From contig NC_081406.1 in the NCBI RefSeq assembly GCF_030272615.1, forward strand, positions 240,614,422-240,670,421: DNA of 56,000 bases. Direction: 5' to 3'. Every line of letters starts with the position of its first letter. The first letter of the stretch is position 1. Below are positions 44,245 to 56,000 of the stretch, one piece after another. The notes below the pieces were generated by a model. It searched no databases. It saw only the letters and a program-made list of their open reading frames with translations, and was not told the DNA's origin. Position numbers and translations under genes: made by a program. The DNA comes from Cryptomeria japonica. Its lineage: Eukaryota > Streptophyta > Pinopsida > Cupressales > Cupressaceae.

Positions 44245-44539
44245 GGGCTCAACTCATTTCCTTTCTCCTCCCATTCAAGCATAAGGAGAGTCCTCAAGAA
44301 CATAGTGAGGAAACAAAGCAAAAACCCAAATAGAGTCCCCAAGACCAGAGTGGCTTTGTAGAAAAAATAGGCACATTAAAAGACAAACAAGCTTACAAAT
44401 AACCCAAAAAGAATGCGAGCAATAATGAAACAAATGACCTCTTAGCTTGCCACCACAACCACCATGAATAGTAATTATGGATCTACCCATTATGGAAATT
44501 AGTAACGATACAAGATAACTCCAGACATCCAATGAGATC

Positions 44540-47500
44540 TATCATATCCAAGGACTCTTACATCATTCTCCAAGCTGTCTTTTGTAGTCCATGTCATCCT
44601 TCCCTTAGCGGTCACCCCCTTATTAGTGAAGAAGTCTGCCACCATTTTGGATTCCCTATAAGCATGGCTAATAAAACATTCATCAAAGAATATGATTATC
44701 TAGATAAACTAATCCAACTCTTAATGGTCCATGAGGCCTTATTGTTCCCCTTAAGACATTGAATGATATTATTTGATTCTCCTTCAATCCAAAATTTTTT
44801 ACCCTTAATTTGGTGGGCCAATAGTAAGGTCTGATAGGCCTTGATGGCTTTAGCAAGGTGGTTGCTCTGGTTACCCAAGGGGAATGCCATCGCTGAAATG
44901 AACCTACCATTCTGATCTCTAATCACTCCCTCGCACCTAGCCGACCCAAGATTTCCTTTAGCCTCCCTGCCAAAATTGATTTTTAACCATCCCTCAGGAG
45001 GAAAGCTTGAGAACACATACTCTCTAGATTTTTTAGCTAGCCTCAAAGCTTTAAAAATATCTACCTTTAATTGCCACTCTTTCGAGACCTCATGGTCATA
45101 GGCCTGACAATCTTGTTTCTCTTCCCTCTTTAGCTGATTATCTAAGATATTCATATTCTCTTCGATGGCCCTTATGATTTTTTTGAAAAGTATATTAGGT
45201 GGAAGAGAAACATCCCAAAAGATTCTATTTTCTCTCTTTCCATATACCCCATGCAACATGAGGGAATGCAAAAGACCATAATAATCGAAACATTTGATTA
45301 GCCGAGGGCCCTTTCCACTAACATAAAAAGTTAAGAATAGACTCAGGGAAGACCTAGGATAAATTCCACCTCTTTAAAACCTTCTCCCAAATATCGCTGG
45401 TATAGGATAAATGAAGAAAAATATGAGAGGAAGATTCTACTTCAGCCATACAAAGGAAATATTTGTTTGGTAATGAAAAACCTCTTTTACATAAGTTGTC
45501 TAGATTAAGAAACTTGTTCGGAAGCAAAATCCAAAAGAAGATGTTAATCTTAGGGATAAGGTTTTTCTCCCAAGTCCTTGCCCAAGGAGGAGGATGAGGA
45601 GAGATAGAATGGGACAAAAGAGAGACAACATAAGAGACAGAAAAAACCCTAGAGGGAGTCAACCTCTAGACTAAGCAGTCCTCCATATCAGATGGATCCA
45701 AGGGAATAGAATTGAGGGCAATAAGAAGAGGCTGAAGAGAGTCATTAACAAGACCAAGATTAACCCATTGTCCCTCCTTCCAGTAGTCACCTACAAACTA
45801 ACCAAACCTTGTCTTGCATTCACCAATAAAAGGACTAAAGGAGGCACAAGTGCAGAGAGGTTCCTGAAAAAAGCCAGGGATCATCCCATAATAAGGCTTT
45901 TCTACCATTCCCAATTCTACAACTTGCACCCCGTGTAGCCACCTCCCTGGCTTTAATAACATCATTCCATTAAGATGAACCCACTGGGAGATTACAAGAG
46001 TGGAGGAAATGTTTTAGAGATCCAACATTGTGCAAATACTTGCTATACCAAATAGAATTCTATTCCCTTAAGTCAGGATAAGATCTCCATATCTATTTGG
46101 CTAGGAGAGAAAGGTTGAAAGATTTTATATTCCTTAGACCAAGACCTCCCAACTTATTTGGTCTACAAATGGTCTCCCAAGCAATAAGTGGGATTATTGT
46201 TCTTTCCTCAACACTAGACCATAAGAAGCATTTCTGAATCTTCTTGATAATACTTGCAAACTTAGAGGTAATTTTAAATAAGCTGAGAGAATAAACACAA
46301 AAGTTCTGGAGTGACGATTTTAAAAGTTGAATCTTTCCTGCTTGACTAGGGAGGGCTCCCTTCCAATAGACCAATTTCCTATTAAACCTATAAATACGAG
46401 AATACCAAAAGGTATTAGTGGGTATAGAACACAAAGGGATACCAAGATAGGTAGATGGAAGAGCTCCAATAGGAAAACTGAGGATGGAGGCAATCTTCAA
46501 CTGCCTATCATGAGGTGTGTTGAAAAAAATAGTATACTCTTCCTCAGATTGACTTTTTGCCCTAACGCCTTCTCATACAAATCCAGAGTCTACTTGAAAG
46601 CTCTAGCTTCCCCTAGAGATGAACTCCCCATCAGAATAGTATCATCGACAAACTGTTGATGAAAGAAGAAAAGAGCAAGAGAGGAAGGTTTGAGACCTTT
46701 CAAACTACATTCATTGACCATCTTCTGCATATACCTTCCCAGGCAATCCACCATAAAAATAAAGAGAATTTGGGAAATAGGGTCTCCCTGTCTAATTCCC
46801 TTGGATGTCTTAAAGAAGTGCGAGGGAGAGCCATTAACAATGATAACCGAAGAAGATGAAGAAATGAGCTGCTAAATAAGCTAAATAACTCTCTCAAAGA
46901 ATCCAAAAGTCTTCAGAACATCAATTAAGAAAGTCCATTCCACTCTATCATAGGCTTTAAACAAGTCAAGCTTTAGCAAAAAAAACTTGCATTTTAGAAA
47001 CGTCCAGAGAATGGATATTCTCGTGCACCATAATAATGGAAACAAGGATCTGCCTCCTAGGAACAAAACCACTATGCTGGGGCAAAATTAAAAGTGGGAG
47101 AATCTCCAACAATCTAGAAGTCAAAACTTTGGAAATGATCTTGTAGAAAGAATTGCAGAGACTAATGGGCCTAAAGGTGTCCAAGACATTTGCACATGGG
47201 ACTTTAGGAATGAGGGCTATAAACGTGGAATTTATTTCCTTGAGAATATTCCTCAACCTGAAGAATTCCTTAACTCCATTAACAACATCCTCAACAAAAA
47301 TATCCCAAAACACTTGAAAGAAGAACATTTGAAAACCTTCTGGGCCAAGGGCTTTGTTAACTTCAAAGGAAAACACTTCTTTTTTGACTTCATCTAAGGA
47401 AGGGATAGCTGATAATAATTTATTCTGATCTACATTCAAAATTTTGGGGATTACGTCAATGAAATGTTGTTGTGCATTCTCATCACAACCATTTTCAGAA

Positions 47501-47640
47501 GAAAGAATATTATTGAGGCAGAGAACCGCTTCTCTTCTAGTATCTTCCTCCTTATCAAACTTGGTGCCATCTTTAAAAACATGTGATATCCTGTTAGCAG
47601 CCTTATGTTTTGTTATAGCTAAATAAGTTGATTTATTAAA
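44540..47640 (-). pseudogene. LINE (non-LTR) reverse transcriptase ORF2, 5'-truncated and decayed
   Basis: Reading right to left: RT domain from about 47630 with the segments ISHVFKDGTKFDKEED, ALGPEGFQMFFFQVFWDIF, FIALIPKV, RPISLCNSFYKIISKVLTSR and SGFVPRRQI. Then come LDLFKAYDRVEWTFL (near 46920), GIRQGDP and the active-site motif FVDDTILMG (near 46640). Maturase-like and Leu-Gly-Ile-Pro sequence follows at 46500-46093, a Cys/His zinc-like region at 45662-45354 (CMAEVESSSHIF) and an RNase H-like domain at about 45000-44600 (WLKINFGREAKGN, VIRDQNGRFISA). The first catalytic Asp of RNase H appears replaced by Gly-Arg. The upstream endonuclease is missing. Several stops and frameshifts confirm decay. 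Confidence 0.85.
45663..46092. other. ORF-poor part of the LINE
   Basis: No long open frame remains here. The position between the RT thumb region and the zinc-like region fits decayed linker sequence of the same ORF2. Confidence 0.4.
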
Positions 47641-47643
47641 TAT

Positions 47644-48155
47644 TGTTTTTGAACATCCAGATTGATTCACCTATGAGATTTTGCCAAGATCAAGAGCTCA
47701 ATGAAAACTACAAAATAGAGACACAAAATATTGATAGGAATAAACTATATTCTATCAAGAGAAAATACTGATCAACTAGATCATCAAAAATTACATATAA
47801 TATAGATGATCTTGCCTCTAAAGGCAAGGCTAGGAGACAAGAGAGCAAACAATGATGGCATGTCGCTCAATGAGATGCAAGGGTAGGTAGGGGTAGGTAG
47901 GAGAAATAGTAAAATATTCCACATGAGGTGGATCACCCACCGAAGGTGGAATTATCACTCCACAATAAGTGGATATGATAAAGTAACAATAAGATCACAC
48001 CATAAAAGGTATAAATTCTCCTACACACAACATCTCAATGTAGCACATGATCTCCCTAAGTGTCTCATATGAAAACTACTATGATATGCATGTACCTAAG
48101 TAAACTTAAGTAAGGTGTAATTATATCCAACATAAATAATTAATTACACCAACAC
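47644..48155 (-). repeat. 3' LTR of a minus-strand copia-type element
   Basis: On the minus strand it starts TGTTGGTGTAATTAATT next to a purine tract and ends near GGATGTTCAAAAACA, where LINE coding sequence begins. The length is about 512 bp. The left edge is inferred from the switch to LINE sequence. Confidence 0.6.
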
Positions 48156-48166
48156 CTCCCCTTAAA
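48156..48166 (-). other. Polypurine tract
   Basis: Minus-strand TTAAGGGGAGG directly precedes the LTR start at 48155. Confidence 0.65.
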
Positions 48167-48356
48167 TGTAACTTGGGGGAATGCACTTAAGTCTACAATG
48201 CAACTAAGATATTCAAGATGGGTCCTAGCTACAATGCCATGTTAGATACCCATGTACAAATGTGAATGCACACAAACCAATGCAATCTCTCACAAAGTGG
48301 AGAAAGAGAGAAAAACCCAATGGGAAAAAACCCTCCCCCAAAAAGAGAGATGAAAA

Positions 48357-49686
48357 CTATATACAAATAAATTTCAAAGAAGAATGTGAGGAACAAAACT
48401 CCATGTGAGGAAAAAGTCCCCCACCATATGTGAGAAGAAGAGAGACTTGGTATGTATGACTGCCCATCACATCATTGAAGGAGTTATCCCCAATGGAAAT
48501 AGATCCTTTCCCAATCACATCCATGTATGTATGATTGCCCATCAAATTTTGTGGCATGGTGCAAGGCTCAAATGAAGAGAACATAGACTACGAAGATGCC
48601 ATATGACAAGAAGCCCCTGAATCTAGAAGCCATCTCCCTAAATCATAACTGGTAGTAGCACAAAGAGATTGTCCCTTTCCTTTATCTGTCCCAAAAGAGT
48701 GATCCTTTCCTTTGGAAGAAGAAGTCAAAGTAGACATTCTAGAAGGTAGGTTGATTTTGTTCTTCTCAAGAAGATGCTTCAACTCATCAATATCCTTCTT
48801 GTAACAATGTTGTTCATCATGTCATGACTTCTTACAATATGCACAAAAATGATTGTCCTTAGATTTTCTCTTAGGTGAGGATGTAGAATCACCTTGTTGT
48901 GGAGAGGAGGATTGTGCTCCATCTTGTTGTGGTTTAGACTTAGGTTGCTTTTGGTTCTTGCCTTTTCCTTGATTGCTTTGACTCCCTTTAGTAGCCACCA
49001 AATCTTGTGGCTTTGAAGATTTGAGAATCCCCATCTTGGTCAACTTAGATTGCTCAAGTATCAACATCTCCGTGAATGCATCAAAAAAGGGAGAAGTGTA
49101 TGAGGAGCCTTGAGCTAACCTATGGGTGTGAAAGCTAGATACAAAGGCTGCATACTCTCAAGGAAGCTTGTCCAACAATTTATAAACCAATTGAGCATCC
49201 TTTTTTGTCAATGCCACAATCCTTTAGCTTTTCTCTTAGCTCATTTTCTATTATGACATAATCTTGGATTGTATCAAAATCCTTGGGATCCAATGTTGTG
49301 AGTTCACTATCAAGCTTGTAGCCTTTAATCTCATCAACTTGTCCATACAATTTGTCATAACTATCCCAAGCCTCTTTAATTTTTGTACACTTCTCAATGT
49401 GAAAAATGAGGTCATCTGATACATACTTTCTAAGATTTCCAGGTGCCATAGAGTTTTTAGTGAGCCATTCAACTTGAGCATTAGGACCAGCCTTAGGATC
49501 AGGTGGTGTTGTTATTGTTCCATTTACATAATGATTGAGTCCTTTTTCCATTAGTTTACTCCATGCCTTAATCTTCCATGATGGATAATTCTGAGGAGTT
49601 AAAAGTGGAAATTTAGGAGAACCCATAGCACCAAAATGAAAAAACATAAGATAGAGAGAGGCACAATCACACAAGACACCCCCCAA
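48357..49686 (-). pseudogene. Copia gag-protease remnant, pol deleted
   Basis: Start Met at 49626 with the gag segment FPLLTPQNYPSWKIKAWSKL and a helical region to about 49180. A zinc knuckle follows at about 48840 (CAYCKKS, then a His and Cys after a stop). The protease motif WLLDSGASCHM is near 48625, and open sequence continues to 48357. The purine tract and LTR come only about 190 bp later, so integrase, RT and RNase H are absent. This is a non-autonomous or internally deleted element. Its 5' LTR is also missing; the segmental duplication begins at about 49750. Confidence 0.75.
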
Positions 49687-51707
49687 AATTACTCAATCAA
49701 TAAATTACCCCCCCACAAATGATCACCCTCCTATTGAGTTTTCAACAATCGTTTGCAAATATGTGATCATGCTTTTAATGTTGTGTCATGGAACTCTAGG
49801 ATTTTGGCTTTTGTGCAACATGGCCAAATCAAGAATGCATGCAAATTTTTTGACAAAATTTCTGAGTGAAATGATGTCACTTCAGATAGAATTATTTCCT
49901 ACTATACTCCATATGAGAAATTCAAGTATGCATGCCAACAGTTTGACGAAATTTCATAAAGAAGTGTGATATTGTGGAATGCCATGCTTGCAAATTCAAT
50001 TTCATATATACAAATCTAATTGGATTTAAATAGCCTTAACTATCCCCATTTTTTCTCATCAACGTTATTGACAACACAACATAATTTGTGCAAAATCTTG
50101 AGATAAATCACTTTCCATGGTTTCAATGAAGTCTTCTTTTTTTAGGAGTCTGCATATAGTTGGATCATGTAACCTAAAATCCCATTTAGTTTGAATAGAT
50201 TGAAGTAGAAACTGTAGGGAGATTGGTTATGGTTTATCTCATTTTAAAAAATATATATATACTATGGGTTTTGCAAATTATTATTGCAAACTTTGCAATT
50301 TTATCCAATAAAAAAAATTATGCAACTTGTTTAACATTTCTTGTCTCTATTGGAATGAAATGAGTGAAAACAATTGTAGATTGTCCTTACATGTGCATGG
50401 TTTTGAGCTACTCATTTATGCAAATTTTAGGCATTGACAATGTAATCACTCTTCATTCATGAAAGGATGTTTTGGGAAAAACAACATTGAGAAATTAGAG
50501 TATTTTCTAGAAAACCTCTTTGGTTACTATAGGTTTCATCCGTAAGTGTGAAGCTCTAGTTTTATTTTATAAGTTTGCACAAGAACGAACTGAGAAGAAT
50601 CCTCCCATAAAATGATCTTATTTTGTTAGGGCATAATTTCGATGACTAAATGCATGATGAACTTGTAATTGAGGCTTGCCACCAACAATATGAAGATGTG
50701 TTCCAACAATTATATATTGCATAGCCCCTTAGGGTAAAGAATCTAATTTGACTTCATACAACCAAGATTTTAGGATTTTGATTAGTTTATGAATGGTTAT
50801 TAAGAAAGGATGTGTGTAAATTTGTAGTGCTTATGCATATCACCTTCAAACCATACAAAGAGGAGGGTTTGTTGACCAACACACAAATTTATGTGGCCTT
50901 TGACAAGGTTCTTTCTCTAGATCCCTCTTGATGATTTGGGTTATAGTTAGGTTTGTTTCTGAGTGTTGGGGAGTTGCCTTAGTTTTTTGTGCTCTTTATC
51001 TTTTTATCAAGTTGGTCTGGTTTGAATTTTTGATTTATCAAACTCTTTTCGTCCTTTCTGAGTTATCTAGATTATAATGGATATAATTTCTTTTTTTGTT
51101 TTGTTTTTAGAGACCACCATGAAAACACTCATTTTAAATGTGAAAAAATAATATACAACAATTCATATGATATTACATAGAATGAACTTCGTTTAAGTAG
51201 TATTTCTTTCATTTTGAAGATTAAAGAAATACAATCACTAGATGAAATTTTAATCTTGTTTAAGACAAAGTCAAGCTATTGTTAGATATAAGAAAAGTAA
51301 AATTAGAAATCTAAAGAATTTGTGAAACCATAAAAATATTTATTTATAACAGTAAAGAATTTTTTTTAAATACTAAACTCATAACATTCCTTACATGATA
51401 TCAATTATTATATAAAAAAAAAAACTTACTGATATTCTACTATATGCTAAAATTCAATTATAAACTCTTGTCAAATTTAACAAATATTTTATACAAATTA
51501 CAATCAACAAAACATGCGAGTATTACTATAGATTACGAATCTTTCTTTCTTTCCCTAGATGAAAGGGAATCGATGTATATTCCGCACATCATTCGCGCTT
51601 CCGGTCGATCGAAAGGATGCTGCATTATGATAGGTGTATTAAAAAAATTATGAGCATGGAAGAAGAGCTAAACAAATCGGATTCGTTACCCAAATCGGTG
51701 GGCAGGC

Positions 51708-51713
51708 CACGTG
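51708..51713. promoter_or_regulatory. G-box core CACGTG (copy 2)
   Basis: Retained counterpart of 18254-18259, although about 20 bp just upstream differ by a deletion between copies. Confidence 0.4.
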
Positions 51714-51871
51714 AAAGCAGGATGACTGATTTTGTCCTTAGTTTTGCAGCCACCAAAACCTGACTTTGACTACATAATGAAACCAGGTCACAATTTCAGC
51801 AGATGAGCTTGCGTATCAGATGTGGCAAGGCGAATTATGTGGTGACTGCAGTTGATTAATGTGGTTGATAT

Positions 51872-52063
51872 TTGAATGAGACTTTCTGGCGGAAGAGGTG
51901 TGAGAGGTCACAATCAGAAAACCTGAGACGGGCGACCGAGGAATCCGGAGATACAGTCCCTACAATCATTTACATCGTCAATTTGGATTGCAAATGGTAT
52001 CCGTTTTGGATCTCAACAGCATCTTCTTCTCTGATACCTGGAATATCCTGGGCATATTTCTAG
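51872..52063 (+). other. Upstream ORF, 63 codons (copy 2)
   Basis: Counterpart of 18426-18617, same length and frame, 55 of 63 residues identical. The role is unknown. Confidence 0.3.
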
Positions 52064-52130
52064 TGAAGTCTGGAGTGGTTTCATAGTCCATGGCAGAGAA
52101 CGAAATGAATCCATCACAGAGGGAATAATT

Positions 52131-52139
52131 TATTTATAG
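52131..52139 (+). promoter_or_regulatory. Possible TATA element (copy 2)
   Basis: TATTTATAG, 44 bp upstream of the ATG at 52183. It is closer to the consensus than the copy-1 version. Confidence 0.35.
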
Positions 52140-52182
52140 TGGACACTAAGGTAGTATTGCAGTGTGTTGAAGAATTGGGGAA

Positions 52183-53226
52183 ATGGAAGAAATCATTTCA
52201 TGCATGGACAGCTTTGAGGTGCTGAGAACATTTAGCTATACTGCAAGGGCTGGATTCGCGAGAGAAAGTTATGTACACATGGTTCTGTTTTTCTCTGCAC
52301 TTGCTTTTTGTTTCTGGGGATTTGTGCTCGCATGGTGGACGAAGTATGCCCAATCAGTATTTACGCTCTCTTTATCCCCTTGTTTTTCTTTCAAGTTTAA
52401 CCCTAGAACGCTTCAGATTAGCAGAGTTCCTGCCATGATGTTTGCATCGGATCAGGTCTCCCATGTAAACAATCCGACCGTTTACTGTGAGGCTCGCTGT
52501 ACAAATGCAGGGACAAGTATGCTGGCAGAAGAGAATGAGAGTGAGAGCAGAGGAAAATTTTATATGAGATTTGAGTGCTCTCTTCAAAGTCCCGAGGAAC
52601 AGACTGCTGGTGATATTTTCCAGAACAGAGAAGAGGGCATTGCAGACTGTAAGAGTTCTGCTCCTTCATTCTCCTCGTCTAGTGACAAGCAAATATTTGG
52701 CTTGCGAAATTTCAGAAATTATGAAGAGGCTGGTTTGGAAAGTCCAAATAGAGATCTTCTCAAGCTTTTCTTACTACCGGAGTACATTGTAAAGTGTTTT
52801 GATGTTTCTTGGAGCAAGGAACTGTTGGCCGCCAGCACAGTGGATGGTATTAATACCGTCCGTCTGTGGGATATTCCGGCGAGTAGGTGCCTCAATTATA
52901 TGAAATTCGAAGACACAACTGCTATTGCTGGTGCTCGCTTTTCAAACAGCCCCCATCTCCATTTGCTGAGTGGTATTGGGATTGCAGAGGAGAAATCCTC
53001 ATTATATGTGTGGGATACCAGGAATTTTATGAAGCCGCTTAGTTTCTCCTTGGGAAGGAATTCGGCATTCGATATTGTGGAATTTAATGATAAAAAGGTT
53101 TATGTTTGTGATGATTTGAGTGAAAGAATGTTTGATTTAAGGATGGCTGGTGCACCAATCCTTCAAAGTTGTCCAGGGGTTCAGAGGAGAGATTCATTAA
53201 CATCATCATGCTTAATGGATAAGTAA
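52183..53226 (+). CDS. Unnamed WD40-like protein with N-terminal membrane segment (copy 2, C-terminally shortened)
   Basis: 347 codons from ATG at 52183. It has the same architecture as copy 1: hydrophobic segment FFSALAFCFWGFVLAWW near residues 35-51, polar acidic linker, then WD-like blades ending VRLWD, LYVWD and MFDLR. There are 42 residue differences from copy 1 over 347 residues and no indels. A single G-to-T change relative to copy 1 makes TAA at 53224-53226 (GAA in copy 1 at 19787-19789), removing the last 30 residues; the sequence beyond still aligns. It may be a functional paralogue if the tail is dispensable, or a young pseudogene. Confidence 0.6.
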   Translation: MEEIISCMDSFEVLRTFSYTARAGFARESYVHMVLFFSALAFCFWGFVLAWWTKYAQSVFTLSLSPCFSFKFNPRTLQISRVPAMMFASDQVSHVNNPTVYCEARCTNAGTSMLAEENESESRGKFYMRFECSLQSPEEQTAGDIFQNREEGIADCKSSAPSFSSSSDKQIFGLRNFRNYEEAGLESPNRDLLKLFLLPEYIVKCFDVSWSKELLAASTVDGINTVRLWDIPASRCLNYMKFEDTTAIAGARFSNSPHLHLLSGIGIAEEKSSLYVWDTRNFMKPLSFSLGRNSAFDIVEFNDKKVYVCDDLSERMFDLRMAGAPILQSCPGVQRRDSLTSSCLMDK

Positions 53227-53690
53227 ACAAGGGCGCAGTTAAGGAACAGTTGTAACTTACAAGACTTTTGTCTCTATACATCCTCTCTTTTGCAGAGATT
53301 TGTCTGAGTTCTCTGACTATTGGATTGATAATCATTCATGTAGATATGATTGTTTGAGAGGATTTATCATTTTGTTTAGATGAACGCTTTGTACTTTCTG
53401 TTAATAGAATCCCCAAGTTGTGTTTAATGGATATGAGTTTTACATAAACAAAAGCATATTAAACATGATGTGTGACTCTTTATGCTAGATATTTTTTATA
53501 TTAGTTAAAGATTCCGAGCCTCTATAACTGATTCAGTAGTTGTGAAGTTTCTCGGAATTTTATGTAGGGTTCAAACTTGTCAATTTTGCTGACATAAAGC
53601 CTCTTGGTTGGTGCTTTTACATTTTGTTTGCTTTTATTATTCTATTTTTAATAGTCGATCCATTGATTTATTAAGTACAATTATAAAATA

Positions 53691-55526
53691 TATTAATTAT
53701 TTAAAAAAATAAAAAAATAAAATTGTCTTTCCTTTATAAAATAAACAAGATTATATTTAAAGATGGGTAATTTTGACAAAAGACATAAAAATATGTTCTT
53801 AAGGATTTTTAAGATTCTTACAAAAATAGAAACGTCAACAATTAAGAAACAATCAGAATAGTCAAGAAACAATCAAAACCATAAAAACAAAACAAAAGGT
53901 TAGAATATTAGATTACAACTTTTTCAACATATCAACAGTTTCTATTTTTCTATGTTGAAACTCTAATGGAAATCAACAAAACTTTGTAACTCATTCTCTT
54001 CATGATAGGTCATTTTCAACTACTCTTACTCCTAGAGTTAGGACCTACTTTATCACCTTTGCTAGCTAACATGGAAATGGGTTCTAAATCGTGAATAATT
54101 CTCTTCAATTTATTGCTTAATTATTTTAAATATTCGGGCATTATATTTCATCATTCAGTTTTTAACATCTATGATCCTATTTATATTGCATTTTATAATG
54201 CAAATATCCTATTGGAGAGTGGACATTCTAGTATTATGATTATCCTGCCCTTTCTACTTATCCTCCTCAATAACAACATCCTTCTCCTTCTAAGTGGAGT
54301 AATTTGTGACCAATATCCTGAATACAGGAGCTTCCCAATTCTAAAAAGTTATAGAGTCCTCTATGCAAGAGACTTAAATACACAATTTCTATTTCTTGTC
54401 AATATGTCCATCTTGATATTGGGCCTATTAATCTTAACTAAGAACCACTTGATGAAATTGTGTTGAGCCTCAATTACCTATTAAAGAGTCTCAACATTTT
54501 TGAACAAAAAATTAAGATCCTAAAAAATCTTACAAGTAAGGTTAGATTGATGTAAGGAAAGGTCCTTAGAGGACAAGGGATAGGAGGCTTCTATTCACAA
54601 AATGACTCACTAATAACTAGTTTTAAGAAGGCCCTAAAATTTCTAATCCCCTTCTCATATGACCTAAGTATATGAGTTCTCTTATTAATTTCATGGACCC
54701 TAGTCTCACCCCTTTACAAAACCCTTCCTCCCTATCTTACCCATAAAATTTTTATTCCTCTTATTCTCCATACTATCCTTAGAATTTTTATCACTTCTTT
54801 CTTGATTCTCGTCTTACATAACTGTGGAATTTACTTTAGTTTAACAAGTAGCATACATTTATGTCCTTCTCTTTGTTTAAGCATTAACATTCTCAATTAG
54901 TTATACAACATTTACGTGTTGTTATTTAATTTAATCATATTAGAAAACCTAATCTCATGTACCAAACTCAATGATTCTTACATTTTTTGAAAGAAATAAA
55001 ATAGAAATGAAAAATTACATTAGTTTTAAATCTACACTCGCAATTGGGGTTGACCCTGCCATGCATGGTTGTTGCACGCCTAGTGCTGATACTGGGTTAG
55101 ATGTTTGACTACCACCCTGGGTCGGTTTGGATGGAGTCTGTTGACGGAGGATGAATGGAAGATATCGCAAGATGGAAGGAGGAGGAAGGAGGTCGCAGAT
55201 ACCAAAAAAAGGAGGATTAATTGTCCTTATATATATTGCATGCAATTGAAATGATCACCATATTAATATATAAAATAGTAAGAAAATCATTCTTGAAAGA
55301 ATTAACTAAACATAAAATTATTTAATATCAATTATACAATGGTAATAATTAGCTAGACAATGTAGTGGAAAGGATAACGAAACAAATCAAAAGTAAAGAA
55401 TATTAAGTATTTAGTAAGATAATGTAGCATCTATTATCCTAGCTTTCAATATACTCATAAGTGAATCCAAATTAAATAATACTGCCCAGTCAACACTTTA
55501 ATAAGAAAAAGGGGTCAATAGTGAGA
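53691..55526. other. Unassigned AT-rich sequence
   Basis: The 117-codon ORF at 54113-54466 is Leu/Ile-rich, as expected from TTA/CTT-rich DNA, and has no family signature. The minus-strand ORF at 55015-55245 is Pro/Ser/Gln-rich with no domain. Nothing else is supported. Confidence 0.4.
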
Positions 55527-55669
55527 CACCCTAATGTTAGGAGTTTATATGGTCATGTACATGTCATTAGCATGCAACAAAAATTATGAATGAACCCACC
55601 CTAATGTTAGGAGTTTATATGGTCATGTACATGTCATTAGCATGCAACAAAAATTATGAATGAACCCTT
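55527..55669. repeat. Perfect tandem duplication, 70-bp period
   Basis: Two identical copies from CACCCTAATGTTAGGAGTTT to ATTATGAATGAACC. No difference between copies is visible, so it is recent (or an assembly artefact). Confidence 0.9.
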
Positions 55670-56000
55670 GCAAGGCTTACATACACTATGAACATTATGT
55701 CACTAAATGTTAGATTTATGGAAAATATTTCACACACCAGTATAAAAGTCTCATTTTATTTTGTTACTAAAGAGATAATCATGTATTCAACTCTAGACTA
55801 ATAGATGTATATATATTTTTGTGTTGTAACTATAGAAAGTCATTTAATTACTAATGGAATAACAAAAGTATATGAAGAGTCTTAAGTATATAACATATCA
55901 ATATAGCACCCATTTGCAATGTTTTCACAATAATCACTACATAAAAAAAGTTTATAGTATCCAAAAAAAATAATCCTACATTTTATTATAATTCATCTAG
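55670..56000. other. Unassigned AT-rich end of window
   Basis: No ORF, repeat or signal is supported. Confidence 0.4.

Larger units (their letters stand above)
49750..53690 (+). repeat. Segmental duplication, copy 2
   Basis: Homologous to 16178-20180, same orientation. It starts TTTGCAAATATGTGATCATGC and fades after CTCTTGGTTGGTGCTTTTACA and the TAGTCGATCC-TTGAT segment. Indels are frequent in the AT-rich flank (for example around 51240 and 51690) but absent from the main ORF. The unbroken stretch 49970-51530 holds no supported gene. Confidence 0.9.

Noticed and set aside
54113-54466. 117-codon hydrophobic ORF as a membrane protein gene
   Set aside because: Leu/Ile richness follows from TTA/CTT-rich DNA; no family signature, no partner sequence and no promoter-like context.
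55015-55245. Minus-strand Pro/Ser/Gln-rich ORF
   Set aside because: No domain, no second copy and no signals; a chance open frame in a short GC-richer patch.

Overview
The window looks like ordinary heterochromatin-rich nuclear DNA from a large plant genome, probably a conifer or another gymnosperm. The evidence is high A+T content, nested and decayed Ty1/copia, Ty3/gypsy and LINE elements, long microsatellites, very few genes, and plant-type retroelement signals (tRNA-derived primer sites, purine tracts, TG...CA LTR ends). The assignment to gymnosperms is an inference. I see no bacterial, plastid, tRNA, rRNA or CRISPR features.

Layout. Positions 779-8740 hold a decayed minus-strand gypsy-like element with two LTR copies, a primer site and an acidic gag-region ORF but no visible pol. 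It is fused at 8740/8741 to a plus-strand Ty1/copia element (8741-15178) with gag, protease, integrase, reverse transcriptase and RNase H, all broken by stops. A solo LTR follows (about 15391-16169). A segmental duplication then starts: copy 1 (about 16178-20180) and copy 2 (about 49750-53690) lie in the same orientation 33.6 kb apart. Each carries one plausible host gene, an unnamed protein with an N-terminal membrane segment and WD40-like blades. Copy 1 reads 377 codons; copy 2 is cut to 347 by one base change.

Between the copies are: a GC-richer repeat-laden stretch (21490-22970); a second fragment of the gypsy-like family (about 24900-28930) split by a GGGCCC-rich insertion; an intron-bearing transposase-like pseudogene (31023-34228) with motifs VDFSENY, DGC and GHGKGE; a convergent unknown minus-strand ORF pair (35878-36818); a roughly 138-bp tandem satellite whose every unit folds into a hairpin with arms near 39 nt (about 37522-39080), capped by a larger palindrome; a long LTR (40221-42912); and a minus-strand block of unknown ORF remnants, a LINE reverse transcriptase and a copia gag-protease element with its 3' LTR (43173-49686).

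The best candidate for something undescribed is the 31-39 kb block. The transposase-like gene, a convergent second gene and arrays built on the core CTTAAGGGG/CCTAAGGGG could together be one large two-gene DNA transposon. That link is inference; I could not find its terminal repeats. A second general observation is that most in-frame stops in the decayed copia and transposase genes stand where a CAA or CAG codon would fit, as expected from C-to-T decay of methylated DNA.
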